From: JAMQPK01 sp963782595
GTDB taxonomy: Bacteria; Acidobacteriota; Vicinamibacteria; Vicinamibacterales; JAMQPK01
Direction: 5' to 3'
NCBI GenBank assembly: GCA_963782595.1
Contig: CAWAKJ010000007.1
Coordinates: forward strand, 558,001-622,000
Length of the DNA stretch: 64,000 nucleotides
In this document: in pieces, positions 32,285 to 42,067 of the stretch
Layout: every line of letters begins with the position of its first letter
How positions within the stretch are numbered: position 1 is the first letter of the stretch
Notes under the pieces: generated by a model
What the model saw: the letters and a program-made list of their open reading frames with translations, nothing else
Told to the model about the DNA's origin: nothing
The model's database searches: none
Translations under genes and position numbers: made by a program

Positions 32285-35200
32285 TTACCACTTGAACTGA
32301 TACGCGAGGCGCGGGAACCGGCCGGGCATGATGGCCGTCACCTGGCCCAACGACGTGCCCACCGCGTTCGTCATGTCGCGAATCGAGTTGTTGTTGAACA
32401 CGTTGAACAGGTCGAACTGGAACGTGTGCACTCGGCTGCCGTTCCGGATGTTCTTCTTGAAGTTGATGTCGAGCTGATCCCAGCGCTCGCCGAAGAGCGA
32501 TCCGGGCTCGTTGAGCACGATCGTCTGCGCCGCGGTGCGCTGGCCGCCCGGGAACAGATTGGCGGCTGGTGCCCACGTGACCACCCGTTCCAGGCCCGCG
32601 TAGCTCTGCAGCACGGCACCAAAATCGACGCCGTATTTGAGCGAATAGTTCCCGGCGAGTTTGAACTCGTGAATGAACGGGAGACCGAAGTTGCGCTGAT
32701 CGCAGAATCGTCCACCCTGCGCAACCGGCCGGCCCTGATAGAGGTCGTTGGTCGTCGGACCGTTCGGGTTGTCGTCTGACTCGCAGAAGACCGACGTGTT
32801 TCGCTCGGCCGTCCAGCTGCCGAAGATCATTGAGCCGCCCGTGAGGCGCGCCGAGAACGAGGCCTCCATGCCGGTATACAGCGACTTGTTGTCGTTGCTG
32901 CTGCGGTCGACCAGCTCGCGGCCGAAGTTCGCATTGCTGCTCAGATTGAGGTTATAGAGAGGGATCGCGTCGTTCTGGTTCAGCACGCCTGCGACTTCGG
33001 GGTCGCGCGCGATGTTCACCCACTCGGCGGCAGGAATGGTCGTGGTGAACGCGGTGTAGTCGGCGTTGGTAATCAGTGTGCGATCGGTCAGCTGGATGTC
33101 CTTGATCTGCCGCCGGAAGAGCATGAATCCGACGGCCAGCCGCGGCGCCACCTGATGCTGGACGCCCGCAGTGAACTCGAGGTTGTACTGCCGCCGCAAA
33201 TCGCCGGCGATGGCCCCCGAGCGCAACCCGAAATTGCCGCCGCTCGGGCTCGGCCCGATCTCGTGATCCTGCACGATGTCGTCGCGATTGGTCGGCAGCG
33301 CCACACCCGAGCACGCTGTGCCGGCGGCATTGAGCGCGCAGTCGAACCAGTTGCGGTTTTCCGAACGCAAACCGGCGTCGGCATACGCGAGGAACGGGTC
33401 GGCATCGTACTGGCGGTGATACTTGCTGAAGCTGGTCTTCAGCGCCGTGCGGCCGTCACCGAACAGATCGTAGACAACGGCGAAGCGAGGGGCGTAGTCG
33501 GGGCCCCACTTGATGAGGTCGTACTGCGCCGGATAGAACCGATCGGGCGAGAACCGGCCCGACGGCGCGCTCGTCTCGTCCATGCCCGCCGCGAACCACT
33601 CGATGCGGAGGCCGGGATTGACCGTCAACCGTTTGAACGTCCAGGAGTCCTGCATGAAGAGCGCCGAGTCGTACTGCACGCGTGCCAGGTGCCTCGAGCG
33701 GGGTGTTGAACACCGTCACCTGATTCGCCAGACCGTTGTTGTAGCGCTGCTGGAGGTCGCCGTTGTACTCGTTCCCCATGCGGCCATCCGGCCCGATCTC
33801 GTGCGTGTAGCCGAACTTCAGATTGTGCGACCCGGTGACGTAGGAGATTCGGCCGTCGAACACGATGCGCGTGTTGTCCTGCCGCTGGCTGAGCGACGAG
33901 CCCCAGTCCGTGCAGCCGGTGTCGTACGCGCAAAGCGGATGCACCATGCGCTGGTTCGAGATGCGCTGGGTGTTGTAGAACCACTCGGGCGTGTTGCGTT
34001 CCCGGATGTTGCCCAGGTCAGGTCCGCCGTGCCAATCGAAGAGCGTCCAGGAGTATCCGCCCTCCAGGAGAATCTTGTTGGAGATGGGTGACGTGTATTT
34101 GATGTTCCCGACGGTGTGATGCGCCTTGCTCGGATCGCGGAACTGTCCGGTCCGCGGATCCTGACCGGCGGCGAACGTGCGTCCCTTGCGCTTCCACCAC
34201 CGTTGGACGAAGGTCGCGAGCTTGTGCTTCGGCGCCGCCTGCCACGTCATCCGCAACGACGGCCCACGGACGTAGGTGTCGAGGTAGGAGTTGATGAGCT
34301 CTCCCTGCGGCGTGGTGATCTGGACCGGCACGTCGGCGACCGTTTCGTCCGACGACTGATGGCGCGCCGAGATGAGGAACCAGAGCTTGTCGCGTTTGAT
34401 CGGGCCGCCCACCGACCCCGTGAACATGTGAATGTGCTTGATGCCGTTGGCGCTCCGGATGCTCTGGGGCGCCGCGCGCAGCGTATCGTCGACGTTGTTG
34501 CTCTGCCACTCGCCGCTGCTGAAGCCGATGAACGCCGCGCCGCTGAAGATGTTGCCGCCGTCTTTCAGCACGCTGTTCATGCGGATGCCGCCCCCTGACG
34601 TGTCGGCGGGGATCGCGCTCGTCATAATCGTGATTTCCGACTGCAGCATATCGTCGAAGTAGCTCTGCGAGGCGCCTTCGAGGCTCTGAATCGACATCCC
34701 CTCGATCAGTTGCTCGGCGTCGTTGCCTGCGAGGCCGTGCGCCCGCAGGCCGACCTGCTCGGTCATGCGCGAGCCGCCGACATCGGGTGTTCCCGGCCGC
34801 ACGCCGGGTGACAGCACGCCAATCGACATGACGTTGCGCGAGACTGGCAGGGTGTCGATGATGTCGCGCGTGATGACCTGCGTGCGCGAGGCCTGCTGCA
34901 CGTCGATCTGCGGCGTCTCACCGGAAACGGTGATCGTCTCTTCGAGCGCGCCGACCTTCATGTCGGCGTTGACCGTAAGGACGACGTCCGACGGCACTTC
35001 GACTTTCTCTCGAACGACTGTGCTGAAGCCGGTGAGTGAGAACGCCAGGCGGTAGGCACCCGGCCGGAGCGCCTCGATGCGATAGCGTCCCTGGTCGTCG
35101 GTGACGACCGAGCGCACTTTTTCGATGATGGCGGGGCTTGTGGCTTCCACCGTGACGCCCGGCAGCACGCCGCCGGATTCATCGCGAACCGCCCCGACGA

Positions 35201-35285
35201 TCTGCGCCTGTGCCGATGCCAGAGCTGGCAACAGCAGTACGCACAGACACACGAGGCCGAACAGAACAGAAACTCTTGCCTTCAT
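32285..35285 (-). pseudogene. TonB-dependent receptor 2 (Oar-like), broken by a frameshift
   Basis: The start at 35285 (RBS GGAGGAGCC) opens a signal peptide (MKARVSVLFGLVCLCVLLL), a carboxypeptidase-regulatory-like domain (VGAVRDESGGVLPGVTVEA), a plug (TRDIIDTLPVSRNVMS; GGGIRMNSVLKDGGN) and the first half of the barrel. Near 33682 the frame changes: the first frame ends NTPLEAPGTR and the receptor text resumes as QYDSALFMQDSWTFKRLTV in another frame, running to the stop at 32285 with terminal RLAYQFKW. A two-base loss in a GTGT run, or an extra base, explains it. It is either a real pseudogene, a programmed shift or an assembly error. Paralogue of receptor 1. Confidence 0.85.
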
Positions 35286-35534
35286 GAGGCTCCTCCGTAA
35301 CAAGCGGGACTGACAGGTCCAGCTCGACGTGCAATTTCAATGCGCAGTGATGGAGGCGATAATACCCCCAAAACAGGCCAAAAACGCGCATCTGTATGTA
35401 TTCAACTGTGTCAGGAATCCGGCAGAGCGTCGGGCAAATCCAGAATATTGGATTTGAGAACTGACTACCGGCTCGCAGCCGGCGGCGACGTCCGCGTGCT
35501 AAGCTTCCCGGCAAATCAGACTTTGGAGTTCCTG

Positions 35535-36254
35535 ATGACTTTCAGAATGACAGCGGGCGCTCTTCTCCTGCTCGCGGTGGCGGGCGCTGCTGCGCTCGGT
35601 GCTCAGACACCGGCGGCCGGAACCGTGTGGACGTTCGATCGCCTCGAGAATATCGGCGGATTCAAGACCACTGTCGAAGGCAATCCCAGAATCGTCGACA
35701 CGCCGCTTGGCAAGGCCATCGAGTTCGACGGCGTCGATGATGCCATCTGGATTGAGAAGCACCCGCTGGCCGGTGCGGCCACCTTTACGTTCGAGGCCAT
35801 CTTCCGCCCCGACGGCGGCGCATTCGAGCAGCGCTGGTTCCATCTGGCCGAGCGCGATCCGAAGACCGGGTTGCTCGCGAGCGTCGAGCATCCGAAGACA
35901 GGGCAGGACGCCAACGCGCGCTTTCTCTTCGAACTGCGGGCGGTCGAAAGCAACTGGTACCTGGACGCCTTCGTCAACGGGGCCGGCTACAGTCGCGCGC
36001 TCATGTTCAAGGACAAGTTGCACCCGGTCGGCCAGTGGTATCACGTGGCGCAGACCTACGACGGCAAGGTGTTCCGCAGCTACGTGAACGGGGTGCTTCA
36101 AGGGGAGGCGGAGATTGCGTTCACGCCGCAGGGTGAGGGCGCGACGTCGCTTGGCACGCGCATCAACCGCCGCAACTATTTCAAGGGCGCGATTCGACAG
36201 GCGCGATTCACGCCGCGCGCGCTCAGTCCCGATCAGTTTCTGAAATTAAAGTAG
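35535..36254 (+). CDS. Secreted LamG/concanavalin-like domain protein
   Basis: 239 residues from ATG 35535 (RBS TTTGGAG), with a signal peptide ending at ALGAQT. The body is a single LamG-type jelly roll: GKAIEFDGVDDAIWIEKH, FTFEAIFRPDG, QWYHVAQTYDGKVFRSYVNG and a final RNYFKGAIRQARFTPRAL. Such domains bind carbohydrate or other ligands; no catalytic site is seen. The stop is followed at once by CCGGCT palindromes. Confidence 0.87.
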   Translation: MTFRMTAGALLLLAVAGAAALGAQTPAAGTVWTFDRLENIGGFKTTVEGNPRIVDTPLGKAIEFDGVDDAIWIEKHPLAGAATFTFEAIFRPDGGAFEQRWFHLAERDPKTGLLASVEHPKTGQDANARFLFELRAVESNWYLDAFVNGAGYSRALMFKDKLHPVGQWYHVAQTYDGKVFRSYVNGVLQGEAEIAFTPQGEGATSLGTRINRRNYFKGAIRQARFTPRALSPDQFLKLK

Positions 36255-36299
36255 AGTCCGGCTTCAGCCGGACCTTGATTGAAGCTCTAGCCGGACCTT
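36255..36299. repeat. CCGGCT palindrome plus a partial copy
   Basis: GTCCGGCTTCAGCCGGACCT is followed by a truncated GAAGCTCTAGCCGGACCT. They fill the gap between the LamG and lactonase genes. Confidence 0.88.
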
Positions 36300-36309
36300 G
36301 GACTACGCC

Positions 36310-37455
36310 ATGAAAATAGCAACGCTCTTACTCGCCGCCTTCTGCCTGACCGCCACTCCTGTTGCCGCGCAATCAGGTGATTACTTCGTGTATGTCGGCA
36401 GCTATACGAACCCGACGCCGACTACGACCTCGGCGGCGAAAGGCATCTATGGGTTCCGCTTCGATTCGAAGACCGGTGCCTTGTCTCCGCTCGGGCTGGT
36501 TGCCGAAACGGTAAACCCGGCTCACGTATGGGCACACCCGAACGGCCGGTTCCTGTACGCGTCGAACTGGGAAGCTGGCGTACCGGGCGACTATCTGAGC
36601 GCGTTCGCCGTCGACCGAAGCAGCGGCAAGCTGTCGCTCATCAACAAAGTCGGCGCACACGGCGATCGGGCGAACCAGGTGGTACTGGATCCGAGCGGGA
36701 AACTCGCGGCGACGGTCACCTACAACAGCGGGACGTTTTCTGTCTTTGGCGTGGAGCCCGACGGAAAGCTCACCGAGGCGATCTACACCGATCAACATGC
36801 GGGCAAACCCTTGAGCGAAAAACAGCCGGGGCCCAAGGCGCACGGCATCGTCTTTACCAAGGACAGCCGATTCGTGTACGTGGCAGAGCTCGGGCTCGAT
36901 CGTGTGTATGCGTATCAGGTCGATCCGGTGAAGCGGACCGCGCGACCGACGGATCCGCCGTTTGTCACCATGAACACGGGTGGATCTGGCCCGCGCCGCC
37001 TGCAGCTGCACCCCAACGGCAAATTCCTCTACGTGAATCACGAGACCGATTCCAAAGTCAGCGTCTTCGAAGTCAACGGCGCGAACCTGAAGCAGACTCA
37101 GACGCTGTCGACGCTGCCGGCCGATCACAAAGGCAACAACACGACTGCGGAAATTCAGATCGATCAGACCGGCAAATGGCTCTACGTCACCAACCGCGGC
37201 CATGACAGCATCGCGCATTACGCGGTTGACGCCGCGAAGGGCACGCTGACGCTGGTCGGGCACATCCCGGCTGGTGGCCGCACACCGCGCAATATCACGA
37301 TCGATCCGACCAACCAGTTCCTGATTTCGGCGAACCAGAACGGCGAGAACATCGTCGTATTCAGGATCGATCCGAAGACGGGGAATCTGACGCCGACCGG
37401 AGCCACCGGGCAAGTGCCGCAGCCGGGGGGCCTGTACTTCGTCAAGGCGCAGTAA
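36310..37455 (+). CDS. Secreted lactonase-family beta-propeller (6-phosphogluconolactonase-like)
   Basis: 381 residues from ATG 36310 with signal peptide MKIATLLLAAFCLTATPVAA. Propeller blades with YVGSYTNPTPTTTSAAKGIY, WAHPNGRFLYASNW, LQLHPNGKFLYVNHETD, WLYVTNRGHDSIAHY and FLISANQNGENIVVFRID. Closer to classical 6-phosphogluconolactonase (Pgl/YbhE) than its paralogue at 14904. Export argues for a lactonase acting outside the cytoplasm; the substrate is inferred only. Confidence 0.9.
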   Translation: MKIATLLLAAFCLTATPVAAQSGDYFVYVGSYTNPTPTTTSAAKGIYGFRFDSKTGALSPLGLVAETVNPAHVWAHPNGRFLYASNWEAGVPGDYLSAFAVDRSSGKLSLINKVGAHGDRANQVVLDPSGKLAATVTYNSGTFSVFGVEPDGKLTEAIYTDQHAGKPLSEKQPGPKAHGIVFTKDSRFVYVAELGLDRVYAYQVDPVKRTARPTDPPFVTMNTGGSGPRRLQLHPNGKFLYVNHETDSKVSVFEVNGANLKQTQTLSTLPADHKGNNTTAEIQIDQTGKWLYVTNRGHDSIAHYAVDAAKGTLTLVGHIPAGGRTPRNITIDPTNQFLISANQNGENIVVFRIDPKTGNLTPTGATGQVPQPGGLYFVKAQ

Positions 37456-37484
37456 GCACACGAACACCTGCAGAAATGCAAACA

Positions 37485-37557
37485 AGAGATTAGGAGATTA
37501 GGAGGAATTGTTTTTTTTGAAGAAGAAGATATCTCCTAATCTCCTGATCTCCTGTTT
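37485..37557. repeat. Minimal AGGAGATTAGGAG inverted repeat (terminator-like)
   Basis: Left AGAGATTAGGAGATTAGGAG (37485-37505) pairs with 37530-37556 around a T-run and an A/G-rich loop. It has the boundary arms of the large branched element without its interior. It follows the lactonase gene. Confidence 0.8.
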
Positions 37558-37639
37558 CGTCTTCGTGGCGTGGATCGGGCTTGTCAGTGGACAACGTCCG
37601 AGCGATTTCCTGTAAAATTCCAGCTTTCGAGGAGGCGAA

Positions 37640-39586
37640 ATGGCAGTTCTCAAGAAAACCATCATGCTGTGTGTCCTTACCGCAGCAGTTGTCGTAGCCC
37701 AGGGTCAGGACAAGGTCTTTCCGCCGACCGCCGAGCAGAAGGCTGAAATTCACAAGAAGCTCGCCGAGTTGAGTGCGCGGGTCGCCGCGCTGGGTGATAA
37801 GAAAACCGATCCGGCGATCCTGGCCGACGTGCGGATCTATCAGAAGGCGGCTGAATACATCCTTCGCTTTCCGGAAGAATTCTTCGCGCCGAACTACGTC
37901 GCCGAGACGATTACGGCGCTCGATACGGGCATCGGCCGCGCCATCGAGCTCGAAAACGGCACGTCATCGTGGACGAAGAAGACAGGCAACATCGTGCGCG
38001 CCTTCATGTCGCGCATCGATGGCAGCGTGCAGCCGTATGGTCTGACGATTCCGGCATCCTACGACGGCAAGCGGCCGATGCGCCTCGACGTGTGGCTGCA
38101 CGGCACGCAGCAGCAGATGAACGAAGTGCGGTTCCTGCAGCAGCAGGCAGGCCCTCACGAGACGTCGCAGATCCTCGCGGACGATTTCATTCAGCTCGAG
38201 CCGTTCGCCCGCATGAACCACTCGTATAAGTTCTACGCCGAGACCGACGTGTACGAGGCGATTGCCGCCGTGCGCAAGCACTACAACATCGACGCCGAGC
38301 GCATCGTCATCCGCGGCCATTCAATGGGCGGGCATCAGGGATCGGCGCGGCTCGCGATTCAGAATCCGACGTTTTTTGCCGCGTTCGAAACCAGCGCCGG
38401 ATACTCGGAGACCAAGGAGTACGCGGGCAACCGTCTTCCGAAGGAAGGCCTGACGCCGTATCAGGAAGCCGCCCTTCATTACGTCGACGCCGAAGACTAC
38501 GCGCTGAACGCGTTCAACGTTCCGTTTGTCAGCTACGGCGGCGAGAAAGATGCCCAGTTGAGGGCGTCGATACGGTTCCGCGAAGCGGTCGAGAAGGAAG
38601 GATTCCGGCTTACGAAGGAATCGCCGTACAAGTGGACGACAACAGACCTGCGCGGCTTGTTCCTCATCGGCCCCGAGACTGGGCACGCCTGGCACAAGGA
38701 AAGCAAGTCCGAGTCGGAGGCGTTCCTGCGAAAAGCCATCGACGCGACGGCCGGCAAGGCGCCGAATCATGTCAGGTTCGTGACCTACACCATGCGCTAT
38801 AACAACGCGCACTGGATGACGATTGAAGGCCTGGACGAAAGCTACAAGCGCGCCGACGTCGACGCCAGGCGCACAGACGACATGAAGCAGTACACCGTCA
38901 CCACGAAGAACGTGAGCCGCGTGCGGTTCGACGTGCCCGCCGCGGCGTTTACGATCGACGGACAGACGATGAAAGCCGGTGCGAACCCGACCTTCGAGAA
39001 AGCGAATGGCAAGTGGGCCATTGCGACCGGACGTCCAACGGGGCTGCGCAAGGTCAATCGCCTGCAGGGGCCGATTGAAGATGCCTTTACCGAGGGCTTC
39101 CTCGTCGTGCGGGGCAGTGGCCAGCCCTGGAACGAGAGCGTGGAGAGCTACACGAATCAGCGCCTCGCCAGCTTCAATGCGGAGTTCGCGAAATGGATGC
39201 GCGGCGACATCAGGGTCAAGCGTGACAACGCCGTGTCGGCGAGCGACATCGCGAACTACAACCTGGTGCTGTTTGGCGACCCGGGCAGCAACAGTCTGAT
39301 TGCGAAAGTGATCGGCAGCCTGCCAATCACGTGGACGCGCAGCGAGATTACGGTCGGTGCGCAGAAGTTTGCGACCGCCGACCACGCGCTGGTGCTGATC
39401 TATCCGAATCCGCTGAATCCGCAGAAGTACGTCGTGTTGAACACAGGGCAGACCTTCTCGGCGAACCGTATTACCTCGGGCACGGAAGCGGTGTTCTTTC
39501 CGCGTCTCGGCGACTACGCCGTGCTGACGACGGGCGGACAGACGAAGGCGGCGGGATTTTTCGATGAGAGCTGGAAGCTGAAGTAA
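37640..39586 (+). CDS. Secreted alpha/beta-hydrolase (prolyl-oligopeptidase-like peptidase or esterase)
   Basis: 648 residues with a signal peptide (to about VVVAQGQD). N-terminal helical region to ~130, then the hydrolase core: LDVWLHGTQQQMNEV, AVRKHYNIDAERIVIRGHSMGGHQGS with nucleophile Ser in GHSMGG, and a His region TGHAWHKES or NAHWMTIEG. The C-terminal 130 residues (IANYNLVLFGDPGSNSLI, YPNPLNPQKYVVLNTGQTF) resemble a domain found in secreted prolyl-oligopeptidase-like proteins. Likely a periplasmic hydrolase. Confidence 0.85.
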   Translation: MAVLKKTIMLCVLTAAVVVAQGQDKVFPPTAEQKAEIHKKLAELSARVAALGDKKTDPAILADVRIYQKAAEYILRFPEEFFAPNYVAETITALDTGIGRAIELENGTSSWTKKTGNIVRAFMSRIDGSVQPYGLTIPASYDGKRPMRLDVWLHGTQQQMNEVRFLQQQAGPHETSQILADDFIQLEPFARMNHSYKFYAETDVYEAIAAVRKHYNIDAERIVIRGHSMGGHQGSARLAIQNPTFFAAFETSAGYSETKEYAGNRLPKEGLTPYQEAALHYVDAEDYALNAFNVPFVSYGGEKDAQLRASIRFREAVEKEGFRLTKESPYKWTTTDLRGLFLIGPETGHAWHKESKSESEAFLRKAIDATAGKAPNHVRFVTYTMRYNNAHWMTIEGLDESYKRADVDARRTDDMKQYTVTTKNVSRVRFDVPAAAFTIDGQTMKAGANPTFEKANGKWAIATGRPTGLRKVNRLQGPIEDAFTEGFLVVRGSGQPWNESVESYTNQRLASFNAEFAKWMRGDIRVKRDNAVSASDIANYNLVLFGDPGSNSLIAKVIGSLPITWTRSEITVGAQKFATADHALVLIYPNPLNPQKYVVLNTGQTFSANRITSGTEAVFFPRLGDYAVLTTGGQTKAAGFFDESWKLK

Positions 39587-39635
39587 GTCGTCCCTCGACT
39601 ATGCTCGGGACGACCCTGAGCTTGTCGAAGGGTCG
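39587..39635. repeat. Two adjacent palindromes, CCCTCGAC...GGGACGAC and CCCTGAGCTTGTCGAAGGG
   Basis: GTCGTCCC (39587-39594) pairs with GGGACGAC (39607-39614); next to it CGACCCTGAGCTTGTCGAAG followed by GGTCG forms a second hairpin. The word CTTCGACAAGCTCAGGG is, as far as I recall, common between genes in unrelated bacteria. Confidence 0.8.
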
Positions 39636-39672
39636 AAAGGCGCAAGTCGAAAGTCGTAAGGCGCAAGTCAGG
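39631..39672. repeat. AAGTCGxAAGGCGC microtandem array
   Basis: Five units (GTCGAAAGGCGCAAGTCGAA and on), ending in the AGTCAGGAGGGC ribosome-binding site of the ankyrin gene. Confidence 0.82.
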
Positions 39673-39683
39673 AGGGCCCGATC

Positions 39684-41642
39684 ATGTTATCGCGCGGCTT
39701 GTTGAAGCGTCTCATTGTCGGGCTCTTCGTGTGTACGGCAGGGGTGGCTGCACAGGATGGCGGGTCGTCGAGCGACGCGTTTTACTCGGCGATTCGCGAC
39801 AACGATCTCGGCCGGCTTCAGGCTCTGCTCAAAGGCGGAAGCGACGCCAACGTCAGCGATCCGCGCGGCGGCTCGACTCCGCTGATGCATGCCGCCGCCG
39901 CCGGCTCGATCGAGTCGATGAAGTTGCTGCTCGAGCACAAGGCCAACGTCAACGCCGTCAACAGTGGCGGCGCGACCGCGTTGATGTTGGCGGTCACCGA
40001 CATCGAAAAAGTACGTGTCCTCGTCGCCAGCGGGGCCGATGTCAACGTCGCGACCAAGCGGGGCCGGACGCCGTTGCTCCTGGCGGCGATGAGCGACGGC
40101 TCGGCGCCAATCGTCCGACTGCTGATGGCCAACGGCGCGAGTCCGAAGGTCGTGGACACACTCAAAGTGACCGCTCTGCTTGCGGCCGCCGTGGGCGGCG
40201 ATACCGAAACCATCCAGATGATGATCGATGCGGGCGTGCCGGTGGATGAACCCGATTTTGGTGGATTCACGCCCCTGATGACTGCGGCCTTCGGCGGCAA
40301 TATCGCGGCGGTCAAGGTGCTCCTGTCGAAAGGCGCCAACGTGAACGCCGTCTCGGGTGATGGTTCGTTTCAGAAGGTCAAGGCTGGAACGATCGCGCTG
40401 GGCAACTGGACTCCGCTCTTAGCCGCTGCCACGCTGGGTTCTCCGGAAATGATCAAGACCCTGCTCGACGCGGGCGCCAACGTCAATGCGAAAGACGTGC
40501 GCGGCATGACGCCGCTGATGCTGGCCGTGGCGACCGATCGGCAGAGCGCCGCCGTCATTCAGGCGCTCATCAATCGCAAAGCCGACGTCAACGTTCGCAG
40601 CCTCGCGGGTGAGACAGCGCTCGACTGGGCGCGGAAAATCGGGAATCCGGCCACGTCACGGACTCTCGAGCGCGCCGGCGCCGTGGCCAGCTCCGCCGAG
40701 CCGGCGAGCCGTCCTGCCTTTGCTCCGGCAGACATGCAGACGACCGTGCGGCGCAGCCTGACGCTGCTCGAGAAGAGCTCGACCGAGGCGTCCGCGAAAG
40801 GCGGTTGCGCGTCGTGCCACCACCATAACATCACCGACATTGCCGCGACGATTGCGCACGACAAAGGAATCGCCATCGACGAGAAGGCGGCGGCCGACCG
40901 CCGACAGCTGACGCGAGCGCGATTCTTCGCCCCCATGACCTTCTTCGAACGGCTCGAATCCGGCGGCTTCCCCGATGTCGAGATCTACGCGCTGTCGGCG
41001 CTCGCCGCGAGCGGCCAGGAGGCCGATCGCAGCACCGACGCGGTGGTGACAAGTATTCTGGCGCGGCAGCGCGCTGATGGATCGTGGTCGATTGGAGGAA
41101 TCGCGAGACCACCCATCGAGGACGGCGACATCTTCCGCACGGCGCTGGCGATCACGGTGATCAAGGCGTATGGGCCTGCCGGGCGCGCTGATATTTCGCG
41201 TCGCCTGACACAGGCGGTCCGCTGGCTCGAGCGGGCGAAGCCCGCGACCGCCGAGGATCGCAACATGCAGTTGCTCGGCCTCCAGTGTATGGGCGCTAAC
41301 GAAACAACCCTGCGCAGGCTGACGAAGGCGATCCTCTCCGCACAGCGCGAGGACGGCGGGTGGGCGCAGAACGCGTTCCTTTCGAGCGATGCGTACGCCA
41401 CCGGCCAGACGTTGGTCGCGCTCGCGAAAACCGGCGTGGTGCAGGCGGCCGATCCGGCGTACCAGCGCGGGCTGAAGTATTTGCTCTCGACGCAGTACGC
41501 TGATGGGTCGTGGCACGTCCGCAGCCGGGCGCCGAAGTTTCAGCCGTTCTTCGAGAGCGGCTTTCCGCACGGCCAGGACCAGTGGATTTCCGCGATGGCG
41601 ACGGGCTGGGCGGCGACGGCGGTGGCGATGGGGTTGCCTTGA
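39684..41642 (+). CDS. Secreted ankyrin-repeat protein fused to a CxxCH site and an alpha/alpha-toroid (squalene-cyclase-like) domain
   Basis: 652 residues. Signal peptide to ~24 (..CTAGVAAQ). Residues ~30-330: about nine ankyrin repeats (LLEHKANVNAVNSGGATALM; LDAGANVNAKDVRGMTPLML). Residues 375-379 CASCH, a c-type haem-attachment motif, within GGCASCHHHNITD. Residues ~430-650: toroid repeats with QW-like motifs (SILARQRADGSWSIGG, LSAQREDGGWAQNAF, LSTQYADGSWHVRSRAPKFQ, GQDQWISAMATGWAATA). The catalytic DxDD of squalene-hopene cyclase is not seen, so it is probably not a cyclase. Likely periplasmic, role unknown. Confidence 0.87.
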   Translation: MLSRGLLKRLIVGLFVCTAGVAAQDGGSSSDAFYSAIRDNDLGRLQALLKGGSDANVSDPRGGSTPLMHAAAAGSIESMKLLLEHKANVNAVNSGGATALMLAVTDIEKVRVLVASGADVNVATKRGRTPLLLAAMSDGSAPIVRLLMANGASPKVVDTLKVTALLAAAVGGDTETIQMMIDAGVPVDEPDFGGFTPLMTAAFGGNIAAVKVLLSKGANVNAVSGDGSFQKVKAGTIALGNWTPLLAAATLGSPEMIKTLLDAGANVNAKDVRGMTPLMLAVATDRQSAAVIQALINRKADVNVRSLAGETALDWARKIGNPATSRTLERAGAVASSAEPASRPAFAPADMQTTVRRSLTLLEKSSTEASAKGGCASCHHHNITDIAATIAHDKGIAIDEKAAADRRQLTRARFFAPMTFFERLESGGFPDVEIYALSALAASGQEADRSTDAVVTSILARQRADGSWSIGGIARPPIEDGDIFRTALAITVIKAYGPAGRADISRRLTQAVRWLERAKPATAEDRNMQLLGLQCMGANETTLRRLTKAILSAQREDGGWAQNAFLSSDAYATGQTLVALAKTGVVQAADPAYQRGLKYLLSTQYADGSWHVRSRAPKFQPFFESGFPHGQDQWISAMATGWAATAVAMGLP

Positions 41643-41713
41643 GAGTCGGAAGGCGCAAGTCGAAAGTCGTAAGTCGAAAGTCGCAAGTGTAAGTCGCCAG
41701 TCGGAAGTCGCTA
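41643..41713. repeat. AAGTCGAAAGTCG microtandem array
   Basis: Seven or eight degenerate units of GAAAGTCGTAAGTC-type words directly after the ankyrin gene's stop codon. Confidence 0.85.
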
Positions 41714-41773
41714 CGGTGGGGGCTACCAGTCACCGGCTATGCGCTTTTCACAACTGTGTAGCGTCACACGGGC

Positions 41774-41971
41774 GGTTGGCTTGGCCTTGCTGCGGCGCGA
41801 AGCCGTGCGCAGGCGGCCGACCCGCCACGCCTGACCGCGCGAGAAGCCTCTGGGGATCGAGCGAGGCTGACCGAGCGAAGGCTGGGACCTCGCGTCGGGC
41901 GGTCACCGTCGGGCCTCGCAGCGCGCGTCCGGCCCCGGAGCTTCGGCTTCGCGATGCAGCGAGGCCAACCC
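41774..41971. repeat. Interspersed MITE-like element, copy 2, with terminal inverted repeats
   Basis: The left end GGTTGGCTTGGCCTTGCTGC (41774 on, to GCGAAGCCG at 41804) is matched in inverse by 41944-41971 (CGGCTTCGCGATGCAGCGAG, then GCCAACCC). The right ~110 bp aligns with 1089-1250. No coding capacity is seen, as expected of a non-autonomous element or a large palindromic repeat. Confidence 0.65.
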
Positions 41972-41999
41972 AAGTGCCTTCGGGCCGTGACGCTTACTC

Positions 42000-42028
42000 G
42001 TCCGGCTAAAGCCGAACACTACGTACTA
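42000..42028. repeat. CCGGCT palindrome (REP-like)
   Basis: GTCCGGCTAAAGCCGAACAC then TACGTACT; one arm has a mismatch. It abuts the end of the interspersed element's homology. Confidence 0.85.
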
Positions 42029-42067
42029 CTGAAAAGCTCTCTAAATGCCCGATAAGAGGTACAGGCG

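Larger units (their letters stand above)
41643..42067. other. 425-bp repeat-rich gap
   Basis: No gene seen. It holds an AAGTCGAAAGTCG array (41643-41713), the interspersed element with terminal inverted repeats (41774-41971) and a CCGGCT palindrome (42000-42028). The gap ends with the leader of the gene at 42068. Confidence 0.7.

Noticed and set aside
39684..41642. Functional squalene-hopene cyclase
   Set aside because: The toroid repeats are there but the catalytic Asp-x-Asp-Asp is not, and the domain is too short.
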